A stretch of DNA of 64,000 nucleotides from positions 1-64,000 of the forward strand of contig DKWV01000038.1 of assembly GCA_002491905.1 (NCBI GenBank), written 5' to 3'. The stretch comes from Lachnospiraceae bacterium UBA7143. GTDB taxonomy: Bacteria > Bacillota > Clostridia > Lachnospirales > Lachnospiraceae. Numbering within the stretch: position 1 is the stretch's first letter; each line of letters starts with the position of its first letter. The translations under genes were made by a program, and so were the position numbers. This document shows, piece after piece, positions 53,030 through 61,170 of this stretch. The notes under the pieces are model-generated. The model searched no databases. It worked only from the letters and a program-made list of their open reading frames with translations, and was not told the origin of the DNA.

Positions 53030-54451
53030 ATGGGAGAAAAATTTCAGCCGTTTATTCACTTGCTCGATATACCTTATGGGAAATATGTTTTTGATGTCAA
53101 CAAAAGCTCTGCAATCAAAGTGCCCGATGCTGTGTATGCGTACCTTAAAGATATGACGAATGAGCCGGATGCGGAGGTCAGGGAATATTTGGAGGATTTA
53201 AGGGCGCGGGGGTACCTGAAAGAGAAGCACGTTAAAGTGAGCGAACATCCGGTGACAGAATATTATCATTCTTTTCTAAAGAACAATCTGGGGCAGCTCA
53301 CCCTGCAGGTGACGCAGGGATGCAACCTAAAGTGCGAATACTGCGCTTACTCCGGGAATTATTTTAACAGGGAGCATACCAATAAGGCTATGTCCTTTGA
53401 GACAGCGAAAAAGGCGATTGACTATTTTATTTCTCATGCAAGGGATTCGAGTCATTTTGCGATTTCCTTTTATGGCGGGGAACCATTATTGGAGTTTGGA
53501 CTGATTAAACAATGTGTGGCTTACGCGGACAGCAGGGCGGAGGGCAGGGAAGTATCTTATAATTTCACTACGAACGGGACGCTGCTAACGGAAGAAAAAT
53601 ACGATTATTTGGTGGAACATAATTTCGCGGTACTTGTAAGTCTGGACGGTCCACAGGAAGTACATGATCGGCACAGGATATTTGCTGGATCAACGGTTGG
53701 ATCTTTTCAGAAGATGTCTGACAATGTTAAGATGCTGAGAAGAAAATATCCGAATTATTTTGCTGAAATGGTATCTTTTAACACTGTGATTGATCCGGCG
53801 TATCCGATAAAGGCAATATGTGACTTTACAGATACTGATGAATGGATTAGCGGGTCGAATATTCTTTCTACAGTGATCAATGATGTACAGGCAAAGGAGA
53901 AAAATCATTATTCGGAGACATTTTTGGAAGAATATGAATATGAAAAATTCAAAGTATTACTGTGGAAAGTAGGAAGACTGGAGAAAAAGGATATATCTCC
54001 ATTGATGCGGAAGCATTTTACGGGGATTAAGCAGATGGCAGCATTTTTTGAAAGAACAGAACAGAATGAGCTGCCTGATAAAGGGCATCGAGGAGGACCC
54101 TGTATACCGGGGGTGCGTAAATTGTTCGTAGATGTGGACGGAAGGCTTTTTCCCTGTGAGCGAGTGAGTGAAACATCGGAGGTGGCCTGCATTGGACACA
54201 TTGATTCTGGGATTGATGAAAAGAAAGCTTTACAGTTATTAAATATAGAACGTATAACGTCAGAAGAATGTAGGAACTGTTGGGCATATGCCATGTGTTC
54301 TACCTGTTTTATGTATGCAGAGGATAAGGGAAAACTGTCAAGAGATAAACAATTGATGGAATGCCAGTCGAATAGAATGCAGGCGGATAAACAAATTAAG
54401 GATTATCTGGTTTTACGTGAGCTGGGATACAGCGGGGAGTTGGATTCATAG
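53030..54451 (+). CDS. ccpM: Radical SAM/SPASM peptide maturase (CcpM-like)
   Basis: 473 residues. An N-terminal region (about 1-85; FIHLLDIPYGKYVFDVN) resembles a peptide-recognition domain. The radical SAM core has CNLKCEYC (Cys98, 102, 105) then SFYGGEPLLEFG and SLDGPQEVHD. The C-terminal SPASM domain has Cys358 and Cys376 (CX12GX4C) and CRNCWAYAMCSTC, ligands for two auxiliary [4Fe-4S] clusters. Such enzymes crosslink Cys to a peptide carbon (sactipeptide or ranthipeptide) or install other C-X bonds. The neighbours match what I recall as the Cys-rich peptide (CLI_3235-type) system. GGGAGGAAGATACG precedes the ATG. Confidence 0.9.
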   Translation: MGEKFQPFIHLLDIPYGKYVFDVNKSSAIKVPDAVYAYLKDMTNEPDAEVREYLEDLRARGYLKEKHVKVSEHPVTEYYHSFLKNNLGQLTLQVTQGCNLKCEYCAYSGNYFNREHTNKAMSFETAKKAIDYFISHARDSSHFAISFYGGEPLLEFGLIKQCVAYADSRAEGREVSYNFTTNGTLLTEEKYDYLVEHNFAVLVSLDGPQEVHDRHRIFAGSTVGSFQKMSDNVKMLRRKYPNYFAEMVSFNTVIDPAYPIKAICDFTDTDEWISGSNILSTVINDVQAKEKNHYSETFLEEYEYEKFKVLLWKVGRLEKKDISPLMRKHFTGIKQMAAFFERTEQNELPDKGHRGGPCIPGVRKLFVDVDGRLFPCERVSETSEVACIGHIDSGIDEKKALQLLNIERITSEECRNCWAYAMCSTCFMYAEDKGKLSRDKQLMECQSNRMQADKQIKDYLVLRELGYSGELDS

Positions 54452-54460
54452 GAGGAGCAT

Positions 54461-55525
54461 ATGGAAAAATTGATGGTTTATCCCTATAGTAAGGCTTATG
54501 AACCATATGTAAGTAACGCGGAGGTACTGGGAGAATACATGGTTACGGCGCTTGTAAGTCCCAGAGGATGGGGGTATGAAGGTGATATTATTGTAGATGG
54601 ACAGGGTAACAGGTATATGGTGTCAGCAGATTTTACAGAAAAGTTAGATGACTGTACTTGTGTGTGGTTTGTGGCAGATGACAGACGGAAAATACCTAAA
54701 GAACTGTTGAGGGAAAAATTGCAGGAGGCGGTGAAACATGGGAAAAAAATCCTGTATACAAGGTATGGAGATGATTATTGTGAGGAAATGAAACAGTTGA
54801 TTCCGACAGAGTTGTACATAGAGAAAAAGATGAAATTGGAAACGGTGTTGAATTTATCAAAGGATAGGACTTACAATATTGATACACCGATTATTGTGGT
54901 TGCAGGGCTTGGTCAGGATACAGATAAGTTAGCAGTTCAATTTATTTTAATGCAGAAGCTTCGAGGAAAAGGGTATACTGCTATTTTGATTTCTTCTAGG
55001 CAGGATGGTGATTGGAAAGGCGTATACGGTATGCCGGAATTTGTTTTCGATCATTCTGTAGGTGAGACGGAGAAGATTATTAAACTGAATCATTATGTGA
55101 AGCAAATTGAAATCAGTGAAAAACCAGATGTGCTGCTTGTGGGTGTTCCAGGAGCGGTTTTGCCTCTTGATGGTATCAATCACAATGAATTCGGCATTTT
55201 GGCATATGAGATATCTTTTGCTGTGCCCTGTGATGCGGCGGTAATATGTATGCCATATCAATCGCTGTTTAACGGTGATTACAGTCAGCTTGCAGAGGAT
55301 ATGCAAAAACGCTTTGGTTTTTCGGTCGCGGGGATTCATATGGCAGCGGTAGTGCAGGATGCGCAGGAATTCTATGCGGAGAGAAAGTTGTCCTATGTAT
55401 CGATAGAGCAGAAGGTAGTAGACAGAAAGGTATCTGAAATATGTGACGATAGCGTTTGGAATATACGTAGCGAACGGGGAGCCGAAAAAGCAGTATCGCA
55501 GCTTATTGATATCTTATCGGATTAA
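54461..55525 (+). CDS. Peptide maturation system companion protein (TIGR04066-like)
   Basis: 354 residues, soluble. No catalytic motif I can name. There is a Rossmann-like segment IIVVAGLGQDTDKLAVQFIL with LRGKGYTAILISSRQDGDW after it, and LLVGVPGAVLPLDG further on, so a nucleotide-binding fold is possible. Its position between the CcpM-like maturase and an acyl-carrier-like gene matches the arrangement I recall for TIGR04066. TAGGAGGAGCAT lies before the ATG. The sequence is visibly richer in A and T than the flanking transporter genes. Role in modification, recognition or leader removal unknown. Confidence 0.7.
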   Translation: MEKLMVYPYSKAYEPYVSNAEVLGEYMVTALVSPRGWGYEGDIIVDGQGNRYMVSADFTEKLDDCTCVWFVADDRRKIPKELLREKLQEAVKHGKKILYTRYGDDYCEEMKQLIPTELYIEKKMKLETVLNLSKDRTYNIDTPIIVVAGLGQDTDKLAVQFILMQKLRGKGYTAILISSRQDGDWKGVYGMPEFVFDHSVGETEKIIKLNHYVKQIEISEKPDVLLVGVPGAVLPLDGINHNEFGILAYEISFAVPCDAAVICMPYQSLFNGDYSQLAEDMQKRFGFSVAGIHMAAVVQDAQEFYAERKLSYVSIEQKVVDRKVSEICDDSVWNIRSERGAEKAVSQLIDILSD

Positions 55526-55545
55526 GAGATGGGAGTGTGGTGTGT

Positions 55546-55800
55546 ATGAGAGAAAGAGTAGAAGAAATTTTAGGAGATATTCTGCTTGACATGTGGCATA
55601 TAGATATGCGAGGTGATACTGGGCTGCGGGAAGAAAAACTGCTTGGGAGCCGGATCAATATGGCGGCAAGAGATTTAGTGGTCTTATTATATTCTATTGA
55701 GGAGAGGTTGAATATACACTTTGATACAAAAGGTATAATTGAAGGAAAATTTGATACATTTGAACATATCATAGAGCTCATGTGCAATGTTTTACAATAA
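55546..55800 (+). CDS. Acyl-carrier-related protein of the peptide maturation system, attachment Ser replaced
   Basis: 84 residues from the ATG at 55546 (GGGAG 10 bases upstream; GTG at 55537 is too close). The helical pattern and ARDLVVLLYSIEERLNIHF match the second and third helices of carrier proteins (DSLDLVELLMALEEEFGI type). At the place of the phosphopantetheine Ser there is Ala41 (NMAARDL). So it looks like a carrier fold without the prosthetic group, as in the peptide-maturation carrier-related family (TIGR04069, from memory). It may be a scaffold or recognition protein for the maturase. Confidence 0.72.
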   Translation: MRERVEEILGDILLDMWHIDMRGDTGLREEKLLGSRINMAARDLVVLLYSIEERLNIHFDTKGIIEGKFDTFEHIIELMCNVLQ

Positions 55801-55838
55801 ACATGAGAAGTTATTTTAGGGGAAAGGAGGATAAGACT

Positions 55839-55982
55839 ATGAAGAAAACACTGAAAAAGCGGACAGACCGCGGGCAGAAGAGTATCCGGGTATACAGCGA
55901 TTCATGCAGTTCCAGATGTAATACTTGCGGAAGTGTGCCGGCTTGGGATTACAACAATGTGCATGATGTTGTTGCAAGGTAA
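55839..55982 (+). CDS. Cys-rich RiPP precursor peptide (CLI_3235-type)
   Basis: 47 residues. AAAGGAGGATAAGACT precedes the ATG, a strong ribosome site. The basic leader MKKTLKKRTDRGQKSIRVYS is followed by the core DSCSSRCNTCGSVPAW with Cys23, 27 and 30 (CX3CX2C), and a hydrophilic tail DYNNVHDVVAR. It lies directly after the maturase, companion and carrier-like genes and before a hairpin. I infer it is the substrate of the radical SAM enzyme at 53030 and is exported by the transporter at 51163. No double-glycine cleavage site is apparent. Confidence 0.8.
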   Translation: MKKTLKKRTDRGQKSIRVYSDSCSSRCNTCGSVPAWDYNNVHDVVAR

Positions 55983-56010
55983 GTGAAAATACCCAAAATA
56001 ATCTGTTAAA

Positions 56011-56068
56011 TGGATATGGTTTGAGGTGGGATATTTCACAGTATTCTGCTTCAAACCAATTCCATTTT
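56011..56068 (+). terminator. Hairpin between precursor and downstream transporter genes
   Basis: TGGATATGGTTTGA (56011-56024) pairs with TCAAACCAATTCCA (56051-56064) at 12 of 14 positions, 26-base loop, followed by TTTT. Partial termination here would give much more precursor than transporter mRNA. Confidence 0.55.
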
Positions 56069-56086
56069 AAGTAAAGGAAAATAAAG

Positions 56087-57931
56087 ATGAAAAGTTATAT
56101 AAAGCAAATACTCCGCACTCCGGTACAGACCTTGTTTATCATCGCGCTTGTTATGGTCGTGACAGTGATGCTTGTGGTGGGAGGGAATCTCTGGGTCACC
56201 AGCGACAGGCTGTCGAAGGCATACGAGAACGATTTTATCACCATTGGCACGGTTGCCCAGAAACCAGACAATGTGCAGGAAAGCAGGGTGTGGGATGCTG
56301 AGAAGGAGGAGTATCAGATTCGGTATGAGCCTGTTTATGACAGGTATGTCGCGCAGGAGGAAATCAATTTTCCGGAGGCAGAGTATCTTGTGGAACCGGA
56401 GAAGCGAGTATATTGGGGATCTTATGCGCCGGAATATCTGCATGCATCTGCAGATGTAGGATATGATTTTGATGCAGTAGCGACTATCGTGGAATTCTCA
56501 CCGATGGAAAGCGGGATTCTTTCTCTATCGAAGCGGATTAAGATTACCAGAGTATTGGGAAGTGATAAAAGATTGGAGGGAACGGTTTCGTGGCTGTGCG
56601 ATCACACAAATCGGTATCCGGTTGAATTAGAGGAAGGGAAAACCTATATTGCGATGATTAAATGGAGTGCGGTTCTTACGCATGGGAAGGAATGGGAGGA
56701 GAAAGGATATCTCAGTCATTTGGAGTACAATCCGATTCCTATTGAAACTACACTATATACTCCAGAAGGAAAGAGAATTGAGGATCCTTTAAAGATGCAG
56801 AATATCTATGAAGTGACGGAAGGATTTTATGGGACAGAAATCGGGCGGAGATATTTAGAGGCTGCGGATATGGACTATATCATTAAAGAGTCGCAGCCTG
56901 TTGTCGGGACGAACAGTACGGATCTTCTGCCAGCTTTTTATGAGGGGACTGCCTGGTTGTATGAGGGGCGTTATCCCACATTGGAAGAATATGAGCAGGG
57001 GAGCGCGGTATGCCTTGTGCCGAAAGAGTTTGCTGATAATAATAATCTGTCTTTGGGAGATCAGGTTATCACAAGGCTCTATTTTACAAATGCGAAAAAA
57101 ACGCCAAACTGGACTTGGCCAAGGCCGGTAGGAAGGTATGCTAATTTTGGGATACTCGATCTGGATGGGAATTCTCTGGAGATATTTGAAGAAAAGAATT
57201 ATTTAATTGTTGGAATCTATGATGTAGCGCCTTTGATGGCTGATGATATCGCGTCGGATGAACTTATCGTGCCGCTCAATTCCATACATAAAAAGATGGA
57301 AAACATCGTGGAGTATGGTCCAATGACGGATACAAACACTTCCTTTCAGATTCCAAACGGGAGCATTTCGGATTTTCTTGAGATCATTACAAAACATAAT
57401 ATAGACAATCTGGTTTTTACTTTTCATGACAGAGGATATTCAGTCCTGATGGAGGGGATCCGAAATCTGAAAAATATGTCGGCGGCTTTGCTGATCATGG
57501 GACTGATCGCGGCAGTCATGCTGACCTTGCAGATATCCCATATTTATGTCACAAAGCAGAAAAAGAGACTGGCTGTCGAACGGCTGCTTGGCATGACAAA
57601 GAAGATGTGCCGGAATGTCAGCCTGGCGGGTATCCTGCTCCTTCTGCTCCTGGGTACGGTTTCCGGCGTGAGGGCAGGCATGGAGATTTCTGGTCATGTG
57701 AATATGGAAGATTTGACACGGGAGAATTTTGACAGGATGTATAGCAATATCGGTATATCTGAGGAACAGGAGGTTGGTTTATCAGGTTTGGATATGGGAG
57801 ACGCGGCGCTTTCCTGTATGATGGGAGGCCTGGTGATCGCACTGGGCATGACGTTTTCAGGCGTGAAGCTGCGAAAGATATTAAGAGGAGAACCAATGTA
57901 TCTGCTGGAGAGCGGCATGGCGGAGAAATAG
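56087..57931 (+). CDS. FtsX-type ABC permease, type A (peptide locus)
   Basis: 614 residues. N-terminus MKSYIKQILRTPVQTLF, helix about 15-35, TIGTVAQKPD near residue 55, large extracytoplasmic domain, then three helices with AVERLLGMTKK in the loop. Orthologous in plan to 2922. It follows the precursor hairpin and is followed 37 bases later by the type B permease at 57969 and then the ATPase, so A, B and ATPase read in one unit. Likely a second exporter or self-protection pump for the locus peptide; this is inference from position. Confidence 0.85.
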   Translation: MKSYIKQILRTPVQTLFIIALVMVVTVMLVVGGNLWVTSDRLSKAYENDFITIGTVAQKPDNVQESRVWDAEKEEYQIRYEPVYDRYVAQEEINFPEAEYLVEPEKRVYWGSYAPEYLHASADVGYDFDAVATIVEFSPMESGILSLSKRIKITRVLGSDKRLEGTVSWLCDHTNRYPVELEEGKTYIAMIKWSAVLTHGKEWEEKGYLSHLEYNPIPIETTLYTPEGKRIEDPLKMQNIYEVTEGFYGTEIGRRYLEAADMDYIIKESQPVVGTNSTDLLPAFYEGTAWLYEGRYPTLEEYEQGSAVCLVPKEFADNNNLSLGDQVITRLYFTNAKKTPNWTWPRPVGRYANFGILDLDGNSLEIFEEKNYLIVGIYDVAPLMADDIASDELIVPLNSIHKKMENIVEYGPMTDTNTSFQIPNGSISDFLEIITKHNIDNLVFTFHDRGYSVLMEGIRNLKNMSAALLIMGLIAAVMLTLQISHIYVTKQKKRLAVERLLGMTKKMCRNVSLAGILLLLLLGTVSGVRAGMEISGHVNMEDLTRENFDRMYSNIGISEEQEVGLSGLDMGDAALSCMMGGLVIALGMTFSGVKLRKILRGEPMYLLESGMAEK

Positions 57932-57968
57932 AGCTTGAAATCATCAATTCACAGAAGGAGAAGAAACC

Positions 57969-59186
57969 TTGTATCACTATATTTTAAAGAGCATTCAACG
58001 TCAAAAAGGCAGAAGCCTTCTGGTAATTCTGGTAAACTGTATATTAGTTATTTTGCTGAATCTGTATTTTGGGCTGATCGGCAGTTATCAGGCGCAGCTT
58101 CGCGATCTGGCGGCAAACACATCCATTAAGTGTATCATTACCAATTTGGATGGTTCGAGGGACAGCTTGATCGCTATCAGCAGTGATACAATCCGTGCCC
58201 TGCAAAGTTCGGAGCAGATCAGGGGTTTGGACTGCTCTGTTATTCTGGAGGCGGGATTTGGCGAATTTAAAATGGAAGAGTGGGACCAGCACCTGAATCT
58301 GCTTGTGAGAGCGGTAAATAACAGGGACAGCGCTGCCTTACCGGAGGGGCTTAAGGTGCAGTATATGGAAGGATGGGATGAGGCGCTTTTTACCGGAAAC
58401 CAGCATGTGTGTATCATGAAGGAGTCTGACATGGAAAAACAGGGGTTTGCTTTTGGAGACGACATCACACTTACTATATATTATTTCTATTATGATGATA
58501 AAGAATTGCTGATGGATCTAAGAGAACTGGATTCCGCAAAATTTATAATTGTAGGGCAGATCGATGATTCTGATCCGATGGCATCCCAGAGATATCCCAA
58601 TATTCTGCTGCCGTTTCAGACAGCGTGGGATCTCTTTGAGGAAAATCAGGAGGATTTTACGGCTGACGAAGTATCCTTTTATGTGGGAGATCCGCTTGCA
58701 CTTAACGCTTTTAAGCAGGAGATGCGGGAGATAGGGCTTATGGAAATCATAAAAGGAAGCAGACTGTCTTTCAAAGGGACTGCCCTCTATGTGCAGGACG
58801 GTATTTTTATTACTATGGCAGACCGGCTGAAAACGGCAATCCGTATCCTGACGGCTTTTTTGCTGCCTATGGGAATATTAGTTTTTATTGTGGGCTATGT
58901 GATCAGCCATCTGTTGGCAAACGGCAGGGTAAAGGAGTTCGCCCTGTTCCGGTCGCTGGGAGTGGGAGCGCTCCGCGCGGTGCGGGCATTCTGGTACGAG
59001 CAGCTTATCCTTGTGCTTGCCGGGAATGTGCTGGGGTGTCTTGCGGCGTTGCTTTTGGGTAAGCAGGGGATTCAGGAGATTATGACGGTGTGCGGGGCAT
59101 CCTTTGGTGGTTACATGCTGGGGACGACAGTTGCTTTGCTTTGGCTTGCGAAAGAAAAGCCGTTGGAACTTTTGACATCGGAATGA
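57969..59186 (+). CDS. FtsX-type ABC permease, type B (peptide locus)
   Basis: 405 residues from a TTG at 57969 (AGAAGGAGAAG upstream; no in-frame ATG fits). Helix about 14-35, extracytoplasmic domain, three C-terminal helices with KEFALFRSLGVGALR in the loop. It ends PLELLTSE, the sequence preserved in the remnant at 4762-4833. 14 bases before the ATPase. Confidence 0.83.
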   Translation: MYHYILKSIQRQKGRSLLVILVNCILVILLNLYFGLIGSYQAQLRDLAANTSIKCIITNLDGSRDSLIAISSDTIRALQSSEQIRGLDCSVILEAGFGEFKMEEWDQHLNLLVRAVNNRDSAALPEGLKVQYMEGWDEALFTGNQHVCIMKESDMEKQGFAFGDDITLTIYYFYYDDKELLMDLRELDSAKFIIVGQIDDSDPMASQRYPNILLPFQTAWDLFEENQEDFTADEVSFYVGDPLALNAFKQEMREIGLMEIIKGSRLSFKGTALYVQDGIFITMADRLKTAIRILTAFLLPMGILVFIVGYVISHLLANGRVKEFALFRSLGVGALRAVRAFWYEQLILVLAGNVLGCLAALLLGKQGIQEIMTVCGASFGGYMLGTTVALLWLAKEKPLELLTSE

Positions 59187-59200
59187 GAAAGGACGGAGAA

Positions 59201-59878
59201 ATGGAAAAGATGATCGAGGCAGTAAATGTGAGTTATATCTATCAGACGAAGTACCAGAAGACCAAGGCTCTCTCCGGGGTGAGCTGTTCCTTTGAGAGAG
59301 GGAAGGTATACGCTGTCACTGGCAAGTCTGGCAGCGGAAAGAGTACCTTTCTCTCCCTCCTTGCAGGGCTGGATGTGCCCACGGAAGGGACGCTCAACAT
59401 AGAAGGGGAAGATATGCGGAAGATAAACCGGGATACCTACCGGCTGAACCGTGCCTCTGTGATCTATCAGGCGTTTCATCTGTTCCCGCTTTTGACAGTG
59501 CTGGAGAACGTGATGTTCCCCATGCAGTTGCAGCATGTCCCTGCGAAACAGGCGAAGGCGAGGGCACAGGAATATCTGAAAAAGGTGGATCTGCCGGAGT
59601 CGCTCTATAAGAAGATGCCAGGTATGATCAGCGGCGGGGAGCAGCAGAGGGTTGCCATTGCCAGAGCCATAGCGTCGGGCGGAGAGATTCTTCTGGCCGA
59701 CGAGCCTACGGGAAATCTGGACAGCCAGAATGAGAAGGTGATCGTGGAGCTTTTGTGTAAGTTAGCCCACGAGGATAACTATGCGGTGATCGTGGTCACC
59801 CACAACGAGGCGGTGGCCGCTGCGGCGGATGTGGTCTATGGCATGTCGGACGGGGTGCTTTCGGTGGTGCGGGAGTAG
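59201..59878 (+). CDS. ABC transporter ATP-binding protein (peptide locus)
   Basis: 225 residues. GKSGSGKST, SGGEQQRVAIARAI, ILLADEPTGNLDS, VVTHNEA. ATG at 59201 after GGACGGAGAA. Almost the same protein as at 4874 (about 18 differences by eye). It sits in the middle of four permease genes, two on each side, and is the only free ATPase in the module. It probably serves both permease pairs. Confidence 0.93.
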   Translation: MEKMIEAVNVSYIYQTKYQKTKALSGVSCSFERGKVYAVTGKSGSGKSTFLSLLAGLDVPTEGTLNIEGEDMRKINRDTYRLNRASVIYQAFHLFPLLTVLENVMFPMQLQHVPAKQAKARAQEYLKKVDLPESLYKKMPGMISGGEQQRVAIARAIASGGEILLADEPTGNLDSQNEKVIVELLCKLAHEDNYAVIVVTHNEAVAAAADVVYGMSDGVLSVVRE

Positions 59879-59904
59879 ATGGAAATGAAAAGTGGAGAAA
59901 AGAA

Positions 59905-61119
59905 ATGCTAACATACATGTTATACAGCCTTAAAAGAAGAAAAGCAGCAAATCTGATTACTGTATGTATTAGCTTCCTGCTGGTTGTTCTTCTAAATTTA
60001 TATTTTGGAACGATGCACAGCTATGAACAGCAGCTTCACGAACTGGCAGAGAATGCTTTAGTCTACGGCCGGGTTACCAATAAGAATGGGAGCCGGGATA
60101 GCGGTCTGTTTATTTCGGAGAGTGTGCTGGATGGTCTGTCTGCTTCTGATCTGATAACAGATGAATCCTGTGCGGTTTATTTACTGGCGGGGGAAGGAGA
60201 GTTTACACAGGCAGAGTGGGAAAAATGTGTGCATCTGCAGGTTTCCGGGGTCAACCGTACAGAGGTGGTAGACGGTCTGTCGGCTGAGAAAATCCATTTC
60301 GGTAAAAAGTATGATGAATCCTTTTTTGCTTCCGACAGTCTGGTGTGTATCGTGGACGAAAGCGTGATGAGGAAGTATGGCTGGGAAACTGGCGATAAGA
60401 TAGAACTGACCATGTATTATTATAGCAGTGCCAGTGAGCTTTTTAAACTGGAGTTATATCCGTTGGGATTGGTTGAACTGGAAATTGTGGGCAGTATGGA
60501 AAGGCTTGCTGGAGTGACAAGTGCGATTCCCCCAGATGTGGTTATACCCTTTGAGGCCGTCCGCAGGATCTATCACCAGCAGGAGATCCCATTCTTTGCA
60601 GATACGGTTTCGTTTTATGTGGATGATCCGATGAGGCTCAATGATTTTAAGGAAGAAATGCGGGCCATAGGATTGCAGGAAAGAGATCCGACAGCGATGG
60701 ATTCCTATATTGGATATACGCTGGCAGTCAGAGACAGCAATTTTGTTACTATGGCATCACAGTTGAGACAGTCTATTGAGGTATTGCGGTCTTTTCTGCC
60801 AGTGGTATGTATCCTGATTTTTGCGATTGGATATATTGTGAGTTATCTTTTGGGTAACGGCAGGATGGGAGAATATGCCCTACTCCGCTTACAGGGGATG
60901 GGAAGCGTAAAGGGGACTGCACCTTTTCTGGGAGAACAGTTTATTCTGATCCTGCTTGGAAATCTGTTCGGAAATGCGCTCATGCTGCTTTTTGCGGATT
61001 CGGTTGTCGTAATTCTGGTAAACGGAGTCGTGTTTGCGGCGTATGGCATCGGTATCATCATGGCATATTGCCGCATGGGCAGAAAAAGTGTGATAGGGCT
61101 TCTGACTGTTTCACAGTAA
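59905..61119 (+). CDS. FtsX-type ABC permease, type B, second copy
   Basis: 404 residues. MLTYMLYSLKRRKAANLITVC start, helix about 16-36, extracytoplasmic domain, three C-terminal helices with GEYALLRLQGMG in the loop. Same plan as 57969 but clearly diverged. ATG at 59905 after GGAGAAAAGAA. It forms a second B/A pair with 61171. Confidence 0.83.
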   Translation: MLTYMLYSLKRRKAANLITVCISFLLVVLLNLYFGTMHSYEQQLHELAENALVYGRVTNKNGSRDSGLFISESVLDGLSASDLITDESCAVYLLAGEGEFTQAEWEKCVHLQVSGVNRTEVVDGLSAEKIHFGKKYDESFFASDSLVCIVDESVMRKYGWETGDKIELTMYYYSSASELFKLELYPLGLVELEIVGSMERLAGVTSAIPPDVVIPFEAVRRIYHQQEIPFFADTVSFYVDDPMRLNDFKEEMRAIGLQERDPTAMDSYIGYTLAVRDSNFVTMASQLRQSIEVLRSFLPVVCILIFAIGYIVSYLLGNGRMGEYALLRLQGMGSVKGTAPFLGEQFILILLGNLFGNALMLLFADSVVVILVNGVVFAAYGIGIIMAYCRMGRKSVIGLLTVSQ

Positions 61120-61170
61120 AATGGACTTATAGAAATGTAAAGATTGTAGGATGCCTGATATGGAGGAAAG

